A model generated the notes under the pieces. That model saw nothing but the letters and a program-made list of their open reading frames with translations, made no database searches and had not been told where the DNA came from. 64,000 bases of DNA from Streptomyces himalayensis subsp. himalayensis (lineage in GTDB: Bacteria > Actinomycetota > Actinomycetes > Streptomycetales > Streptomycetaceae): contig NZ_JACEHE010000031.1 in NCBI RefSeq assembly GCF_013778455.1, positions 20,137-84,136 on the forward strand, in the 5' to 3' direction. A program made the position numbers and the translations under genes. Each line of letters opens with the position of its first letter. Within the stretch, counting starts at the first letter, position 1. Positions 50,008 to 58,673 of this stretch are shown in pieces.

Positions 50008-51912
50008 GTGTCACGCCGAGAGACCACCAGCCCCCCACCCCCGCTCACCCCGCCCGAGATCAGGCAGTTGAACGGCGCCGTGCGCGAAGCGTCCGTCCCT
50101 CCGCTGGCGACCCCCGTCACGCACGGCTCACTGGCGGACATCCCCTTCGACAACGCACAGCAGGCACCGGCCGAAGCCGTCCTCAGCCGCAAGGGGCAGG
50201 ACGGCCAGTGGACGGACGTGACCGCCACGGCCTTCGCCGACGAGGTCCTCGCCGTCGCCAAGGGGCTGATCGCGGAGGGCCTGGTGCCCGGCGACCGGCT
50301 CGCCATCATGGCCCGTACGACCTACGAATGGACGCTGCTGGACTTCGCCGCCTGGGCCGCCGGGCTGGTCACCGTGCCGGTGTATCCGACGTCGTCCGCC
50401 TTCCAGACGCGCTGGATCCTGCAGGACTCCGGAGCCGTGGCGATAGCGGTCGAGAGCGCGGCGCAGGCCGCGGCGCTCGGACCGGAGCGCGACCGGCTGC
50501 CGGATCTGCAGCATCTGTGGACCTTCGAGAAGGGGCATGTTCAGCGCCTCGCCGAGCTGGGCCGGGAGGTGCCGGACGAGGAGGTCACCGCACGGCGCGG
50601 CACGCTCGGCCCGGACTCCCTCGCCACCCTCATCTACACCTCCGGCACCACCGGCCGCCCCAAGGGCTGCGCCCTGACCCACGGCAACTTCTTCGCCGAG
50701 GTCGACAACGCCATCGAACTGCTGCACCCGGTCTTCAAGTCCGTCAGCAAGGAACCGGCGTCCACGCTCCTCTTCCTGCCCCTCTCGCACGTGTTCGGCC
50801 GCATGGTCGCCGTCGGCTGTCTGCGGGCCCGCGTACGGCTGGGGCATGGGCCGAGCATCCAGACCGAGGACCTGCTCGCGGACCTCGCCGGTTTTCGCCC
50901 GACGTTCCTGCTCGCCATCCCGTACGTCCTGGAGAAGGTCTTCAACACGGGCCGCGCCACCGCCGAGAAGATGGGCCGTGCCGCCTCCTTCGACCGGGCG
51001 GCGGCCATCGCCCGGCGGTACGGCGAGGCGGTCGAGGCACAGCAGCACGGGACCGGGCCCGGCCCTGGCCTCGGTCTGCGGGCGGCGCGTGCGCTGTACG
51101 ACCCGCTCGTGTACCGCCGGATCCGCGCAGCGCTCGGCGGCAAGGTCCGGTACGCGATCTGCGGCGGTTCCCCGCTCGGACGCCGGCTCGCCGCCTTCTA
51201 CGCGGGCGCCGGAATCCAGATCTTCGAGGGCTACGGCCTGACGGAGACCACGGCCGCCGCGACGGTCACCCCGCCGCTCAAACCCCGGCTGGGCACGGTG
51301 GGCTGGCCCCTGCCCGGTACGAAGGTGCGCATCGCGGGGGACGGCGAGGTCATGCTCCGGGGCGGACAGGTGTTCCGTGGCTACTGGGACCCGGGGGCCG
51401 GCGGCGTGACACCCGCGGTCCAGGACGGCTGGTTCCCGACCGGCGACCTCGGGCACCTCGACGCCGACGGCTACCTCACCATCACCGGCCGCAAGAAGGA
51501 CATCCTCATCACCACCGGCGGCAAGAACGTCGCCCCCGCCCCGCTGGAGGACTGGCTCCGCGCCCACCCCCTCGTCGGCCAGTGCATGGTGGTCGGCGAC
51601 AACCGCCCGTACATCACCGCCCTGATCACCCTCGAACCGGACGGCATCGCCCACTGGTGCCGGATGAAGCGCAAGGAGCACCTGCCGATCGCCCAGTTGG
51701 TGAAGGACCCCGAACTGCTCGAGACGCTCCAGCGCGCCGTGGACGAGGCCAACAAGCTGGTCTCCCGTGCCGAGTCCATCCGCAGGTTCACCGTGCTGGC
51801 AACGGACTTCACGGAGGAGGCGGGCCACCTCACCCCGTCCCTGAAGATCCGCCGAGAGGCGGTTCTGGGGGACTTCGCGGAGGAGGTCGAGGCCCTGTAC
51901 GACAGGCGGTGA
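50008..51912 (+). CDS. Long-chain fatty acid--CoA ligase
   Basis: A 634-residue AMP-forming ligase (ANL superfamily): P-loop 'ATLIYTSGTTGRPKGCALTHGNF', A5 'IFEGYGLTETTAAATVTP', A7/A8 'DGWFPTGDLGHLDADGYLTITGRKKDILITTGGKNVAPAPLEDWL'. It resembles the FadD15 group. GTG at 50008 follows AAGGAG. It activates free fatty acids to acyl-CoA at the membrane; divergent from a MaoC-like hydratase. Confidence 0.93.
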   Translation: MSRRETTSPPPPLTPPEIRQLNGAVREASVPPLATPVTHGSLADIPFDNAQQAPAEAVLSRKGQDGQWTDVTATAFADEVLAVAKGLIAEGLVPGDRLAIMARTTYEWTLLDFAAWAAGLVTVPVYPTSSAFQTRWILQDSGAVAIAVESAAQAAALGPERDRLPDLQHLWTFEKGHVQRLAELGREVPDEEVTARRGTLGPDSLATLIYTSGTTGRPKGCALTHGNFFAEVDNAIELLHPVFKSVSKEPASTLLFLPLSHVFGRMVAVGCLRARVRLGHGPSIQTEDLLADLAGFRPTFLLAIPYVLEKVFNTGRATAEKMGRAASFDRAAAIARRYGEAVEAQQHGTGPGPGLGLRAARALYDPLVYRRIRAALGGKVRYAICGGSPLGRRLAAFYAGAGIQIFEGYGLTETTAAATVTPPLKPRLGTVGWPLPGTKVRIAGDGEVMLRGGQVFRGYWDPGAGGVTPAVQDGWFPTGDLGHLDADGYLTITGRKKDILITTGGKNVAPAPLEDWLRAHPLVGQCMVVGDNRPYITALITLEPDGIAHWCRMKRKEHLPIAQLVKDPELLETLQRAVDEANKLVSRAESIRRFTVLATDFTEEAGHLTPSLKIRREAVLGDFAEEVEALYDRR

Positions 51913-51929
51913 GCGGGGCCGGCCCCCGG

Positions 51930-52355
51930 CTACACGCTGCCCAGATCGGCGGAGAGCCAGTGCTCGGGGCGCATCCGGATGGTCACCATGTCGTCCTCGG
52001 AGGACCGGAGCTGCTCCATGTACGCGGGCACCTTGTCGGCGGGCATGTAGCGGGCGGAGATCTCCGCGAGCTCCTCGTCCGTGGTCGCGGCGGTGGACGT
52101 GACCGGGCCCTCGGCGGTGACGTAGCGGTATGTGGGCGCGGTCCGGTCGACCAGGAGCGTGAACCGGCCGGCCGAGGCGATCAGCCGGGCCTTACGGGAG
52201 CCGCCCCCTGTCGTGATCATGAAGTCGGCGCCGGGGTGGTAGGCGTACCACACCGGCACGTTCAGCGGCCCGCGCCCGCCCTCGGCGGTCACGGCCAGGG
52301 CGGCAACGAGCGATTCAGCGAGGAGCGCGTCGCGCTCGGCGGTGGACAGGGCCAT
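51930..52355 (-). CDS. PPOX-class (F420/FMN-binding) pyridoxamine 5'-phosphate oxidase-family protein
   Basis: A 141-residue split-barrel flavin-binding protein: 'LVAALAVTAEGGRGPLNVPVWYAYHPGADFMITTGGGSRKARLIASAGRFTLLVDRTAPTYRYVTAEGPV'. Members bind F420 or FMN and reduce small molecules; true pyridoxine oxidase activity is unlikely. ATG at 52355. It converges on the acyl-CoA ligase gene. Confidence 0.9.
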   Translation of the reverse strand: MALSTAERDALLAESLVAALAVTAEGGRGPLNVPVWYAYHPGADFMITTGGGSRKARLIASAGRFTLLVDRTAPTYRYVTAEGPVTSTAATTDEELAEISARYMPADKVPAYMEQLRSSEDDMVTIRMRPEHWLSADLGSV

Positions 52356-52502
52356 CGGAGTCTCCCGGGGCGCGGTGAGAGGACGCGGCGAACACTGGCA
52401 CATCCCCGTGGCCTGGCGTGAAGATTCGGCTCCTTGTGGGCGTGGCCCGCGGCGCGGGGCGGACCGTCGGTGGCGGTATCGGCAAGCGCTCCGTGTGGCA
52501 CT

Positions 52503-53372
52503 TCAGCTCTTCCGGTTCCCCTTGGGTGACAGCAACTGCTCGCGCAGCGCGTTGAGTTGGTGCGACGTGTCCACGGCCTGGGTCTCGTCCAGGGTCGTGA
52601 GCGCCAGGAGCAGCGCGTCCGCCACGACCAGGGCCGTCAGCGCCTCCGCGGTGATGCCGGTCGGGGTGTGCGGCGCCGTGAGGACCGCGTCCACGTGCGT
52701 GCCGTACCGCTCTCCGAGCTCGTCGGTGACCAGCACGACACGGGCGCCGACCGCCCGCGCCCGCTCGATGAGCACCGTCAGCTCGGTCAGGGCGCGGCCG
52801 GGCTGGAAGATCACCGCCGCGTCGCCCTGGCGCAGGGCGAGGAGATGGTCGGCGAGCGCGAACCCGGTCGCGCCCACGAAGCGGGCCCGGCGGCCGATGC
52901 GGCCCAGGGCCAGCGCCAGATGGCGGGCGGCCGGTTCCGAGGCGGCGATCCCGTAGCAGTGGATCTCACCGGCCTCGGCGAGCGCCGTCACCGCGGTGCG
53001 CAGGGCGTCCGGCTCGGTGAGGCGCCGGGCGTGCTCGATGCGTTCCTGCGCTTCGTCGAACACGTCGTCCCAGATGCTCTCCAGATCCCGGCCGACGTGC
53101 GCGATGCGCTGCTTCAGCCGCACCTCGGGCGCCACGGCCGATGTGAAGTCGGAGGCCAGCTCGCGCTTCAGGGCGGGCAGGCCGGCATAGCCGAGGCGCT
53201 GCAGCGCGCGGACGACCGTGGCGTTGCTGGTGCCGCTCGCCGTTCCCAACTCCTGGGCGCTGGCGAAGAGAAGCCCCTCGACGGGGGCGCTCGCCAGATA
53301 CCGGGCGACCGCGCGCTCGGACGTGGACAGCGTCTCCCACTGGTCGCGTACGGCCGTGCGGAGCCGGGTCAC
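52503..53372 (-). CDS. MurR/RpiR-family regulator (HTH + SIS)
   Basis: A 289-residue regulator: HTH_6 domain 'LSTSERAVARYLASAPVEGLLFASAQELGTASGTSNATVVRALQRLGYAGLPALKRELA' and SIS sugar-phosphate-binding domain 'EIHCYGIAASEPAARHLALALGRIG...AAVIFQPGRALTELTVLIERARAVGARVVLVTDE'. GTG at 53372 has GAGGAGG upstream; a longer frame to 53468 lacks support. It is divergent from the remains of a peptide ABC transporter operon, which it may have controlled. Confidence 0.9.
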   Translation of the reverse strand: MTRLRTAVRDQWETLSTSERAVARYLASAPVEGLLFASAQELGTASGTSNATVVRALQRLGYAGLPALKRELASDFTSAVAPEVRLKQRIAHVGRDLESIWDDVFDEAQERIEHARRLTEPDALRTAVTALAEAGEIHCYGIAASEPAARHLALALGRIGRRARFVGATGFALADHLLALRQGDAAVIFQPGRALTELTVLIERARAVGARVVLVTDELGERYGTHVDAVLTAPHTPTGITAEALTALVVADALLLALTTLDETQAVDTSHQLNALREQLLSPKGNRKS

Positions 53373-53481
53373 ACCGCCCGCCTCCTCGTCCGCGACTACC
53401 AGCACCTGCCCTGGAACCTCTACGACGGCCCGGGCGCCGACGTCCCGACCGACTGTCCCAGCTGACACAGGAGTTCATCCG

Positions 53482-53691
53482 ATGACGACGACGAACAAGC
53501 GGATGGCGGCGGCCGCCGGGCTGGTCGCCGCGACCGTGCTCACCGCGGCGGGCTGCAGCGGCGCCGACACGGCCGCCACGACCGGCAAGCCCGCCGACGC
53601 GCCGAAGCTCGCGCTGACGCCCACGACGCCCACCGCCAAGGGCCAGGTCACCAGGGTGGACTGGCTGCTGGCGCGACCCCACGCCGGCTGA
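53482..53691 (+). pseudogene. Oligopeptide ABC substrate-binding lipoprotein, N-terminal remnant
   Basis: Signal peptide and lipobox 'AATVLTAAGCSG' are followed by 'DAPKLALTPTTPTAKGQVTRVDWLL', the usual start of a streptomycete family 5 solute-binding protein, which should run to ~540 residues. After 'DWLL' the homology stops and the frame ends at 53691. The next bases belong to a different gene of the same kind of operon, so a large deletion has removed the rest. Confidence 0.8.
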
Positions 53692-53885
53692 AGCCCATCC
53701 CCGGACGCCCGCCGTCCCTGGGGGACGCCTTCACGGGCTGCCCGTTCGCGGCACGCTGCCCGGACGCGGAGTCCGCCTGCGACACCTGGTCCCCCGAGCC
53801 GGTGGCCCTGGCGGACGGCGGTACGGCCGCGTGCCGCCGTATCCCCGCAGCGGTGCCCGCCACCGCGGAAAGGAACACCGCATGA
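53676..53885 (+). pseudogene. DppD/OppD-type ABC ATPase, C-terminal remnant
   Basis: In another frame, 'RRLKPIPGRPPSLGDAFTGCPFAARCPDAESACDTWSPEPVALADGG' is the C-terminal oligopeptide-ABC tail with its conserved Cys pattern (C-P-F-x3-C-x6-C). Everything N-terminal, including the ATPase domain, is gone. Its stop overlaps the start of the following ATPase gene (ATGA), as expected for the ancestral dppD-dppF junction. Confidence 0.82.
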
Positions 53886-54751
53886 CCGACGACCTGCGGG
53901 CCGATAAGGGCGTACTGGAAGAGCCCCCCGCCCAGGACGACGTGGCGGACGCCCTCCTCGTCGTGGACGGCCTGGCCAAGACCTACCCGCTGCCCGGCGG
54001 CGGCCGGCTCACGGCCGCGGAGGATGTGTCGTTCCGTGTGGCACCCGGTGGATCGGTCGGCATCGTCGGGGAGTCCGGATCGGGCAAGACGACCGTGGCG
54101 CGGATGATCATCGGCCTGGTGCGGCCCGACTCGGGAACCGTCACCGTCGGCGGCCGCCCGCGGGCCGCGCGGACGCCGCGCAGGCGGGCCGCCCGACTGG
54201 CCGGGGCGCGCGAGATCCAGATGGTCTTCCAGGACCCGTACGTCTCGCTCGACCCCAGGCTCACGGCCGGCCAGTGCCTGCGGACCGTACTGCGTCTGCA
54301 CGGCCGGGACGAGGCCCTGGCCGTCGAGTTGCTGGAGCGGGTGGGGCTGGGCGGACGGGAGGCGGAGGTGCGCCCCCGGCAGCTGTCGGGCGGCCAGCGG
54401 CAGCGGCTCGCGATCGCCCGCGCCCTCGCCGTCGAGCCCCAAGTGCTCGTCCTGGACGAGGCGGTCGCCGCCCTGGACGTGTCGGTGCAGGCCCAGATAC
54501 TCGAACTGCTCGACGACATCCGCCGGGACACCGGCGTCGCCCTGGTCTTCGTCAGCCACGACCTGGCCGTGGTCCAGCACATCACCGACGAGGTACTGGT
54601 CATGCGCCGCGGCCGGGTGGTCGAACAGGGCCCGACCCGCCGTGTCCTCACCGAACCGGCGGACCCGTACACCCGTCTGCTGCTCGCGTCCGTCCCCGGC
54701 GACGGCTGGGACCCGGACGACGCTGTCGCGGCGCGGGCGGCGCTCGCCTGA
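53882..54751 (+). CDS. Oligopeptide ABC transporter ATPase, DppF/OppF type
   Basis: A 289-residue ATPase that appears intact: Walker A 'GIVGESGSGKTTVARMI', Q-loop 'IQMVFQDPYVSLDPRLT', signature 'LSGGQRQRLAIARAL', Walker B 'VLVLDEAVAALDVSVQA' (note E-A-V where E-P-T/S is usual) and H-loop 'VFVSHDLAVV'. It normally pairs with DppD and two permeases, all of which are deleted here, so it is an orphan. ATG at 53882. Confidence 0.88.
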   Translation: MTDDLRADKGVLEEPPAQDDVADALLVVDGLAKTYPLPGGGRLTAAEDVSFRVAPGGSVGIVGESGSGKTTVARMIIGLVRPDSGTVTVGGRPRAARTPRRRAARLAGAREIQMVFQDPYVSLDPRLTAGQCLRTVLRLHGRDEALAVELLERVGLGGREAEVRPRQLSGGQRQRLAIARALAVEPQVLVLDEAVAALDVSVQAQILELLDDIRRDTGVALVFVSHDLAVVQHITDEVLVMRRGRVVEQGPTRRVLTEPADPYTRLLLASVPGDGWDPDDAVAARAALA

Positions 54752-54895
54752 CATTCCCCACGACCGGCGGCGTACGCATGGGTGGGGCACGTACATCTGG
54801 GCGACGCGGTGGTGACGGGCGCAAGGTCTGCGGGAAAGGCACGCATTCCCGGGCGGGCGCCGACCGGGCGCCGACCGGGAAAAGGGCAAAAAGGC

Positions 54896-54928
54896 AGGAG
54901 CCCTGCGCCGCGAGGGCGCTGGGCTCCT
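54896..54928 (-). terminator. Rho-independent terminator of the cold-shock gene
   Basis: Arms 54896-54909 and 54915-54928 match at 13 of 14 positions with a 5-nt loop. Read on the minus strand the stem is followed by CCTTTTTGCCCTTTT, giving a T tract. It lies 54 nt after the cold-shock gene's stop. Confidence 0.85.
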
Positions 54929-54981
54929 TGGGTACTGCTATCCGGTTCCGGATCAGATCCCGAGTGGTCTCGGGACCCCGA

Positions 54982-55185
54982 TTACATCGGGGTGACGTTC
55001 TCCGCCTGCGGGCCCTTCGGACCCTGCGTGACGTCGAAGCTCACGGCCTGGTTCTCCTCGAGGGAACGGAACCCGGACGCGTTGATCGCGGAGTAGTGGA
55101 CGAAGACATCGGGGCCCCCGCCTTCCTGGGCGATGAATCCAAAGCCCTTTTCGGCGTTGAACCACTTAACGGTTCCGGTAGCCAT
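54982..55185 (-). CDS. Cold-shock protein (CspA family)
   Basis: A 67-residue single cold-shock domain: 'ATGTVKWFNAEKGFGFIAQEGGGPDVFVHYSAI' with RNP1 K-G-F-G-F-I and RNP2 V-F-V-H-Y. It binds single-stranded RNA/DNA. ATG at 55185 with GGAGG upstream. The ~100-nt upstream leader and the terminator downstream make it a monocistronic unit; such leaders often carry temperature-responsive structure. Confidence 0.97.
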   Translation of the reverse strand: MATGTVKWFNAEKGFGFIAQEGGGPDVFVHYSAINASGFRSLEENQAVSFDVTQGPKGPQAENVTPM

Positions 55186-55492
55186 AAGCCCTCCTTGGGC
55201 CAAAGGGTTGCCCTGCTCCAGAACCTGCCTTGTTAAACAATGCAAAAGTCTGAATACGACGAGAGCCCGCGGTCACATGCTCCGCAGGCTCTGTACTGCA
55301 AGGGAAACCAAACTGCAACTTGCGGCGAGCGTAGCACGCAGTCTGCCGAAATGGATAGTGGGCAAGATCACGTCACCCATATGTTTGAGTGATGCAATTA
55401 AGGTTGACGGAGCCCTCGGAAAGTGCCTGGTGTCGCGAGGTGGGGGGACCCCCAGGTCCTTGCACCGTACCCCATGGGTCTAATCTCGCGAT
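55186..55492. other. 307-bp divergent region between cold-shock gene and mqnA
   Basis: Holds the cold-shock gene leader and promoter, and the mqnA promoter. A hairpin (AGAGCC..GGCTCT plus a 4-bp inner stem, one mismatch) lies at 55262-55292. TTGTTAAACAA at 55232-55242 is nearly palindromic. The stretch 55360-55410 is AT-richer than its surroundings. No protein gene is supported. Confidence 0.55.
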
Positions 55493-56395
55493 GTGGACAA
55501 CTCACAGGCGGACTCGCAGGACTCACCCACCGGGCCGGGCTTCAGCACCGGCCCTCGTCGCTCCCGGCCCCGTGTCGGCCACATCCAGTTCCTGAACTGC
55601 CTGCCCCTCTACTGGGGCCTCGCGCGGACCGGAACGCTCCTCGACTTCGAGCTCACCAAGGACACCCCCGAAAAGCTCAGCGAGCGACTGGTGCAGGGCG
55701 ATCTCGACATCGGTCCCGTCACCCTCGTGGAATTCCTCAGGAACGCCGACCGCCTCGTCGCCTTCCCCGATATCGCGGTCGGCTGCGACGGTCCCGTCAT
55801 GTCCTGCGTGATCGTCTCGCAGGTGCCGCTGGAGCAGCTCGACGGCGCCCGCGTCGCGCTCGGCTCGACCTCGCGTACGTCCGTGCGCCTCGCCCAGCTG
55901 CTGCTGGCCGAGCGTTTCGGCGTCCAGCCGGACTACTACACGTGCCCGCCCGATCTCGGCGTGATGATGCAGGAGGCCGAGGCCGCCGTGCTCATCGGGG
56001 ACGCCGCGCTGCGCGCCAATCTGCACGACGCTCCGCGCCTGGGCCTCCAGGTGCACGACCTGGGCGCCATGTGGAAGGAGTGGACGGGGCTGCCGTTCGT
56101 CTTCGCCGTATGGGCGGCCCGCCGTGACTACCTGGAGCGCGAGCCCGTCATCGTGAGCAAGGTCCACGAGGCCTTCCTCGCCTCCCGCGACCTCTCGCTG
56201 GAAGAGGTCGCCAAGGTCGCCGAACAGGCGTCCCGCTGGGAGGTCTTCGACGAGAGCGTGCTGGAGCGCTACTTCACGACGCTCGACTTCCGCCTCGGCG
56301 CCGCCCAGCTGAAGGGCGTGTCGGAGTTCGCCCGCCGGGTCGGTCCGACGACGGGCTTCCCCGCGGACGTACGGGTGGAGCTGCTGCAGCCGTAG
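55493..56395 (+). CDS. mqnA: Chorismate dehydratase
   Basis: A 300-residue periplasmic-binding-protein-like enzyme that dehydrates chorismate to 3-enolpyruvylbenzoate, the first futalosine step. Family pieces: 'RVGHIQFLNCLPLYWGLARTG', 'GDLDIGPVTLVEFLRNADRLVAFPDIAVGCDGPVMSCVIVSQVPLEQLDGARVALGSTSRTSV' and 'AAVLIGDAALRANL'. GTG start at 55493. The mqnC gene follows on the same strand after a terminator-like hairpin. Confidence 0.95.
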   Translation: MDNSQADSQDSPTGPGFSTGPRRSRPRVGHIQFLNCLPLYWGLARTGTLLDFELTKDTPEKLSERLVQGDLDIGPVTLVEFLRNADRLVAFPDIAVGCDGPVMSCVIVSQVPLEQLDGARVALGSTSRTSVRLAQLLLAERFGVQPDYYTCPPDLGVMMQEAEAAVLIGDAALRANLHDAPRLGLQVHDLGAMWKEWTGLPFVFAVWAARRDYLEREPVIVSKVHEAFLASRDLSLEEVAKVAEQASRWEVFDESVLERYFTTLDFRLGAAQLKGVSEFARRVGPTTGFPADVRVELLQP

Positions 56396-56718
56396 CCACG
56401 CCCCCCCGCACAGCGGGGGAAGCGGCCCGTGCTGGTACACGGCGGGCGAAAGTGAGGGCCCTGGAACGCAGCTGACGGCCGGCCAGGGCTCGGGCCCATC
56501 GGTGAAGCCGCCCAACACGGGCGCTGCGGCTGCCCAAGCGGTCGGGCGGCGGGTGGGCGAGGGCATGCACCTGGGCTGACCTCGGCGGACATGCGGTCGT
56601 ACGTGGGCTGACGTCGGCCGCCGGGGAGGGCTGGCGTACGCTGGATCGGTCCGCCCAGAGCCCCAGAGGGCCTCAAGAAAGCCCCAGAGGCCTTACGAAC
56701 CCTACGAAGGGGAGCCCG
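56396..56718. other. 323-bp intergenic region between mqnA and mqnC
   Basis: Begins with the hairpin at 56403-56419. Further on are a direct repeat GCCCCAGAGG(G)CCT at 56660-56690 and a good ribosome binding site (GAAGGGGAG) before the mqnC GTG. mqnC probably has its own promoter here. No gene is supported. Confidence 0.6.
56403..56419 (+). terminator. Hairpin after mqnA
   Basis: CCCCCGC at 56403-56409 pairs with GCGGGGG at 56413-56419, loop ACA, 8 nt after the mqnA stop. Confidence 0.7.
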
Positions 56719-57933
56719 GTGACCGAGAAGGCCGACCTCACCTCTACTGATGTCACAGCCGTGCTCGACCGTGTTGCCTCCGGCGGGCGGATCACCCCCG
56801 AAGAGGCGCTCGTCCTCTACCGCGACGCGCCGCTGCACGCCCTGGGCGCTGCCGCCGACGCCGTCCGCCGCCGCCGGTACGCGGGCACCGAGCACATCGC
56901 GACGTACATCATCGAGCGCAACATCAACTACACGAACGTATGCGTCACGGCGTGCAAGTTCTGCGCCTTCTACGCCCCGCCGAAGGACACCGCCAAGGGC
57001 TGGACGCGCGACCTCGACGACATCCTGCGGCGCTGCGCCGAGACCGTCGAGCTCGGCGGCACGCAGATCATGTTCCAGGGCGGGCACCACCCGGACTACG
57101 GCGTCGAGTACTACGAGAAGCACTTCGCCGCCATCAAGCGGGAGTTCCCGCAGCTGGTCATCCACTCGCTGGGCGCCTCCGAGGTCGAGCACATGGCCCG
57201 CATCTCGGGCGTCTCGGTGGAGGAGGCCATCCGCCGTATCCACGCCGCGGGTCTGGACTCCTTCGCGGGCGCAGGCGCCGAGCTGCTTCCTGAGCGGCCC
57301 CGCAAGGCGATCGCGCCGCTCAAGGAGTCCGGTGAGCGGTGGCTGGAGATCATGGAGATCGCGCACGGTCTCGGTGTCGAATCCACGACGACGATGCTGA
57401 TGGGCACCGGCGAGACCAACGCCGAGCGCATCGAGCACCTGCGGATGATCCGCGACGTACAGGACCGGACGGGCGGCTTCCGGGCCTTCATCCCGTACAC
57501 CTACCAGCCCGAGAACAACCACCTGAAGGGCCGCACGCAGGCCACCCTCTTCGAGTACCTGCGGATGATCGCGATCGCGCGGCTCTTCCTCGACAACGTC
57601 GCCCACATCCAGGGCTCGTGGCTGACCACCGGCAAGGAGATCGGCCAGCTCTCGCTGCACTACGGCGCGGACGACCTCGGCTCGATCATGCTCGAGGAGA
57701 ACGTGGTCTCGTCGGCCGGCGCCAAGCACCGCTCCAACCGGCTCGAGATCATCGACCTGATCCGCAAGGCCGGACGCGTTCCGGCCCAGCGGACCACCAC
57801 GTACGAGCACATCGTCGTGCACGACGACCCGGCGAACGACCCGGTCGACGACCGCGTCGCCTCGCACATCTCGTCGACGGCGATCGAGGGCGGCACCGCC
57901 CACCCCGAGCTGAAGCTCGTCTCCTCGAACTAG
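56719..57933 (+). CDS. mqnC: Cyclic dehypoxanthine futalosine synthase (radical SAM)
   Basis: A 404-residue radical SAM enzyme that cyclises dehypoxanthine futalosine. The cluster motif is 'CVTACKFCAFYAPP' near residue 75; 'GGTQIMFQGGHHPDYGVEYYEKHFAAIKREFPQLVIHSLGASEVEHMAR' and 'GLDSFAGAGAELLPERPRKAIAPLKESGERWLEIMEIAHGLGVESTTTMLMGTGETNAERIEHL' are characteristic. GTG start with GGGGAG upstream. The amidohydrolase-like gene begins 14 nt after it. Confidence 0.95.
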   Translation: MTEKADLTSTDVTAVLDRVASGGRITPEEALVLYRDAPLHALGAAADAVRRRRYAGTEHIATYIIERNINYTNVCVTACKFCAFYAPPKDTAKGWTRDLDDILRRCAETVELGGTQIMFQGGHHPDYGVEYYEKHFAAIKREFPQLVIHSLGASEVEHMARISGVSVEEAIRRIHAAGLDSFAGAGAELLPERPRKAIAPLKESGERWLEIMEIAHGLGVESTTTMLMGTGETNAERIEHLRMIRDVQDRTGGFRAFIPYTYQPENNHLKGRTQATLFEYLRMIAIARLFLDNVAHIQGSWLTTGKEIGQLSLHYGADDLGSIMLEENVVSSAGAKHRSNRLEIIDLIRKAGRVPAQRTTTYEHIVVHDDPANDPVDDRVASHISSTAIEGGTAHPELKLVSSN

Positions 57934-57947
57934 GGCTGCTTCCGGCG

Positions 57948-58559
57948 ATGTTGACCATCCATGTGGCCGAGGCATCGCCGGATCTCGCCGTCGCGGTCGA
58001 GGGGAACTCCATCGTGGCCGTCGGAGCGCCCGAGGAACTGGCCGCCGCCCGCCCGGGGGCGCGGGTGCGGCGATGGCCCGGCATCCTCATGCCCGGACTC
58101 CTCAACCCGTACGGTCCCGAGCTGCTCGAGCAGACGTACCACCCGGACCCGCGCGAGGCAGGGGAGTTGGGTTCCGATCCTCTCACCGGGCCTGCCGCGC
58201 AGGCCGTGTTCGGCGCGGACGAGGCACGCCGGGGCGCGAGCGCGCGGCGCGGGGTGCAGAGGATGCTGGCCCACGGCACGGTCGCGGTGGCCGGGCAGCT
58301 GCGCAACCGCGCCGTGCTCGATGCCGTGCGGCGGGCCGGTCTCGCGACGGCCGGGCGGACCGAGCCGCAGCCCGGTGTGCCGGCACTCGATCCGTGGGCA
58401 ACGGGCCGGCCGGTCGTGTGGATGCCCGGGCCGGCTGTGGGCGGGCCGGCGCGGTTCGCGGTCTTCGATGTGCGGGACGAGGCGGAGCTCGCCGCGCTGG
58501 GCGGCGGGACGTGCGTGGCGACCGTGATCGACGGGCGGCTGGTGTACCGCCGCCGTTAG
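57948..58559 (+). CDS. Short imidazolonepropionase/amidohydrolase-like protein
   Basis: A 203-residue protein that resembles the composite beta-sandwich and early barrel of amidohydrolases ('AVAVEGNSIVAVGAPEELAAARPGARVRRWPGILMPGLLNPYGPELLEQ', 'RGVQRMLAHGTVAVAGQLRNRAVLDAVRRAG') and closes with 'FDVRDEAELAALGGGTCVATVIDGRLVYRRR'. The H-x-H metal motif expected after 'PGLLN' (usually P-G-L-I-D-x-H-x-H) is replaced by 'PGLLNPYG', and most of the TIM barrel is absent, so hydrolase activity is doubtful. It follows mqnC by 14 nt and precedes menG. Its role in the pathway, if any, is unknown. Confidence 0.8.
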   Translation: MLTIHVAEASPDLAVAVEGNSIVAVGAPEELAAARPGARVRRWPGILMPGLLNPYGPELLEQTYHPDPREAGELGSDPLTGPAAQAVFGADEARRGASARRGVQRMLAHGTVAVAGQLRNRAVLDAVRRAGLATAGRTEPQPGVPALDPWATGRPVVWMPGPAVGGPARFAVFDVRDEAELAALGGGTCVATVIDGRLVYRRR

Positions 58560-58673
58560 GGGTCGCGCGGGGGCGCCGGGCTGGTGGTCCTCCGTGCCAC
58601 CTCTCGCGGGCATACGCCCTTCCATGGGCCGGGCGCCTGAGGGCCGCTCGGCCCGTACTGCCACAATGGGCCC

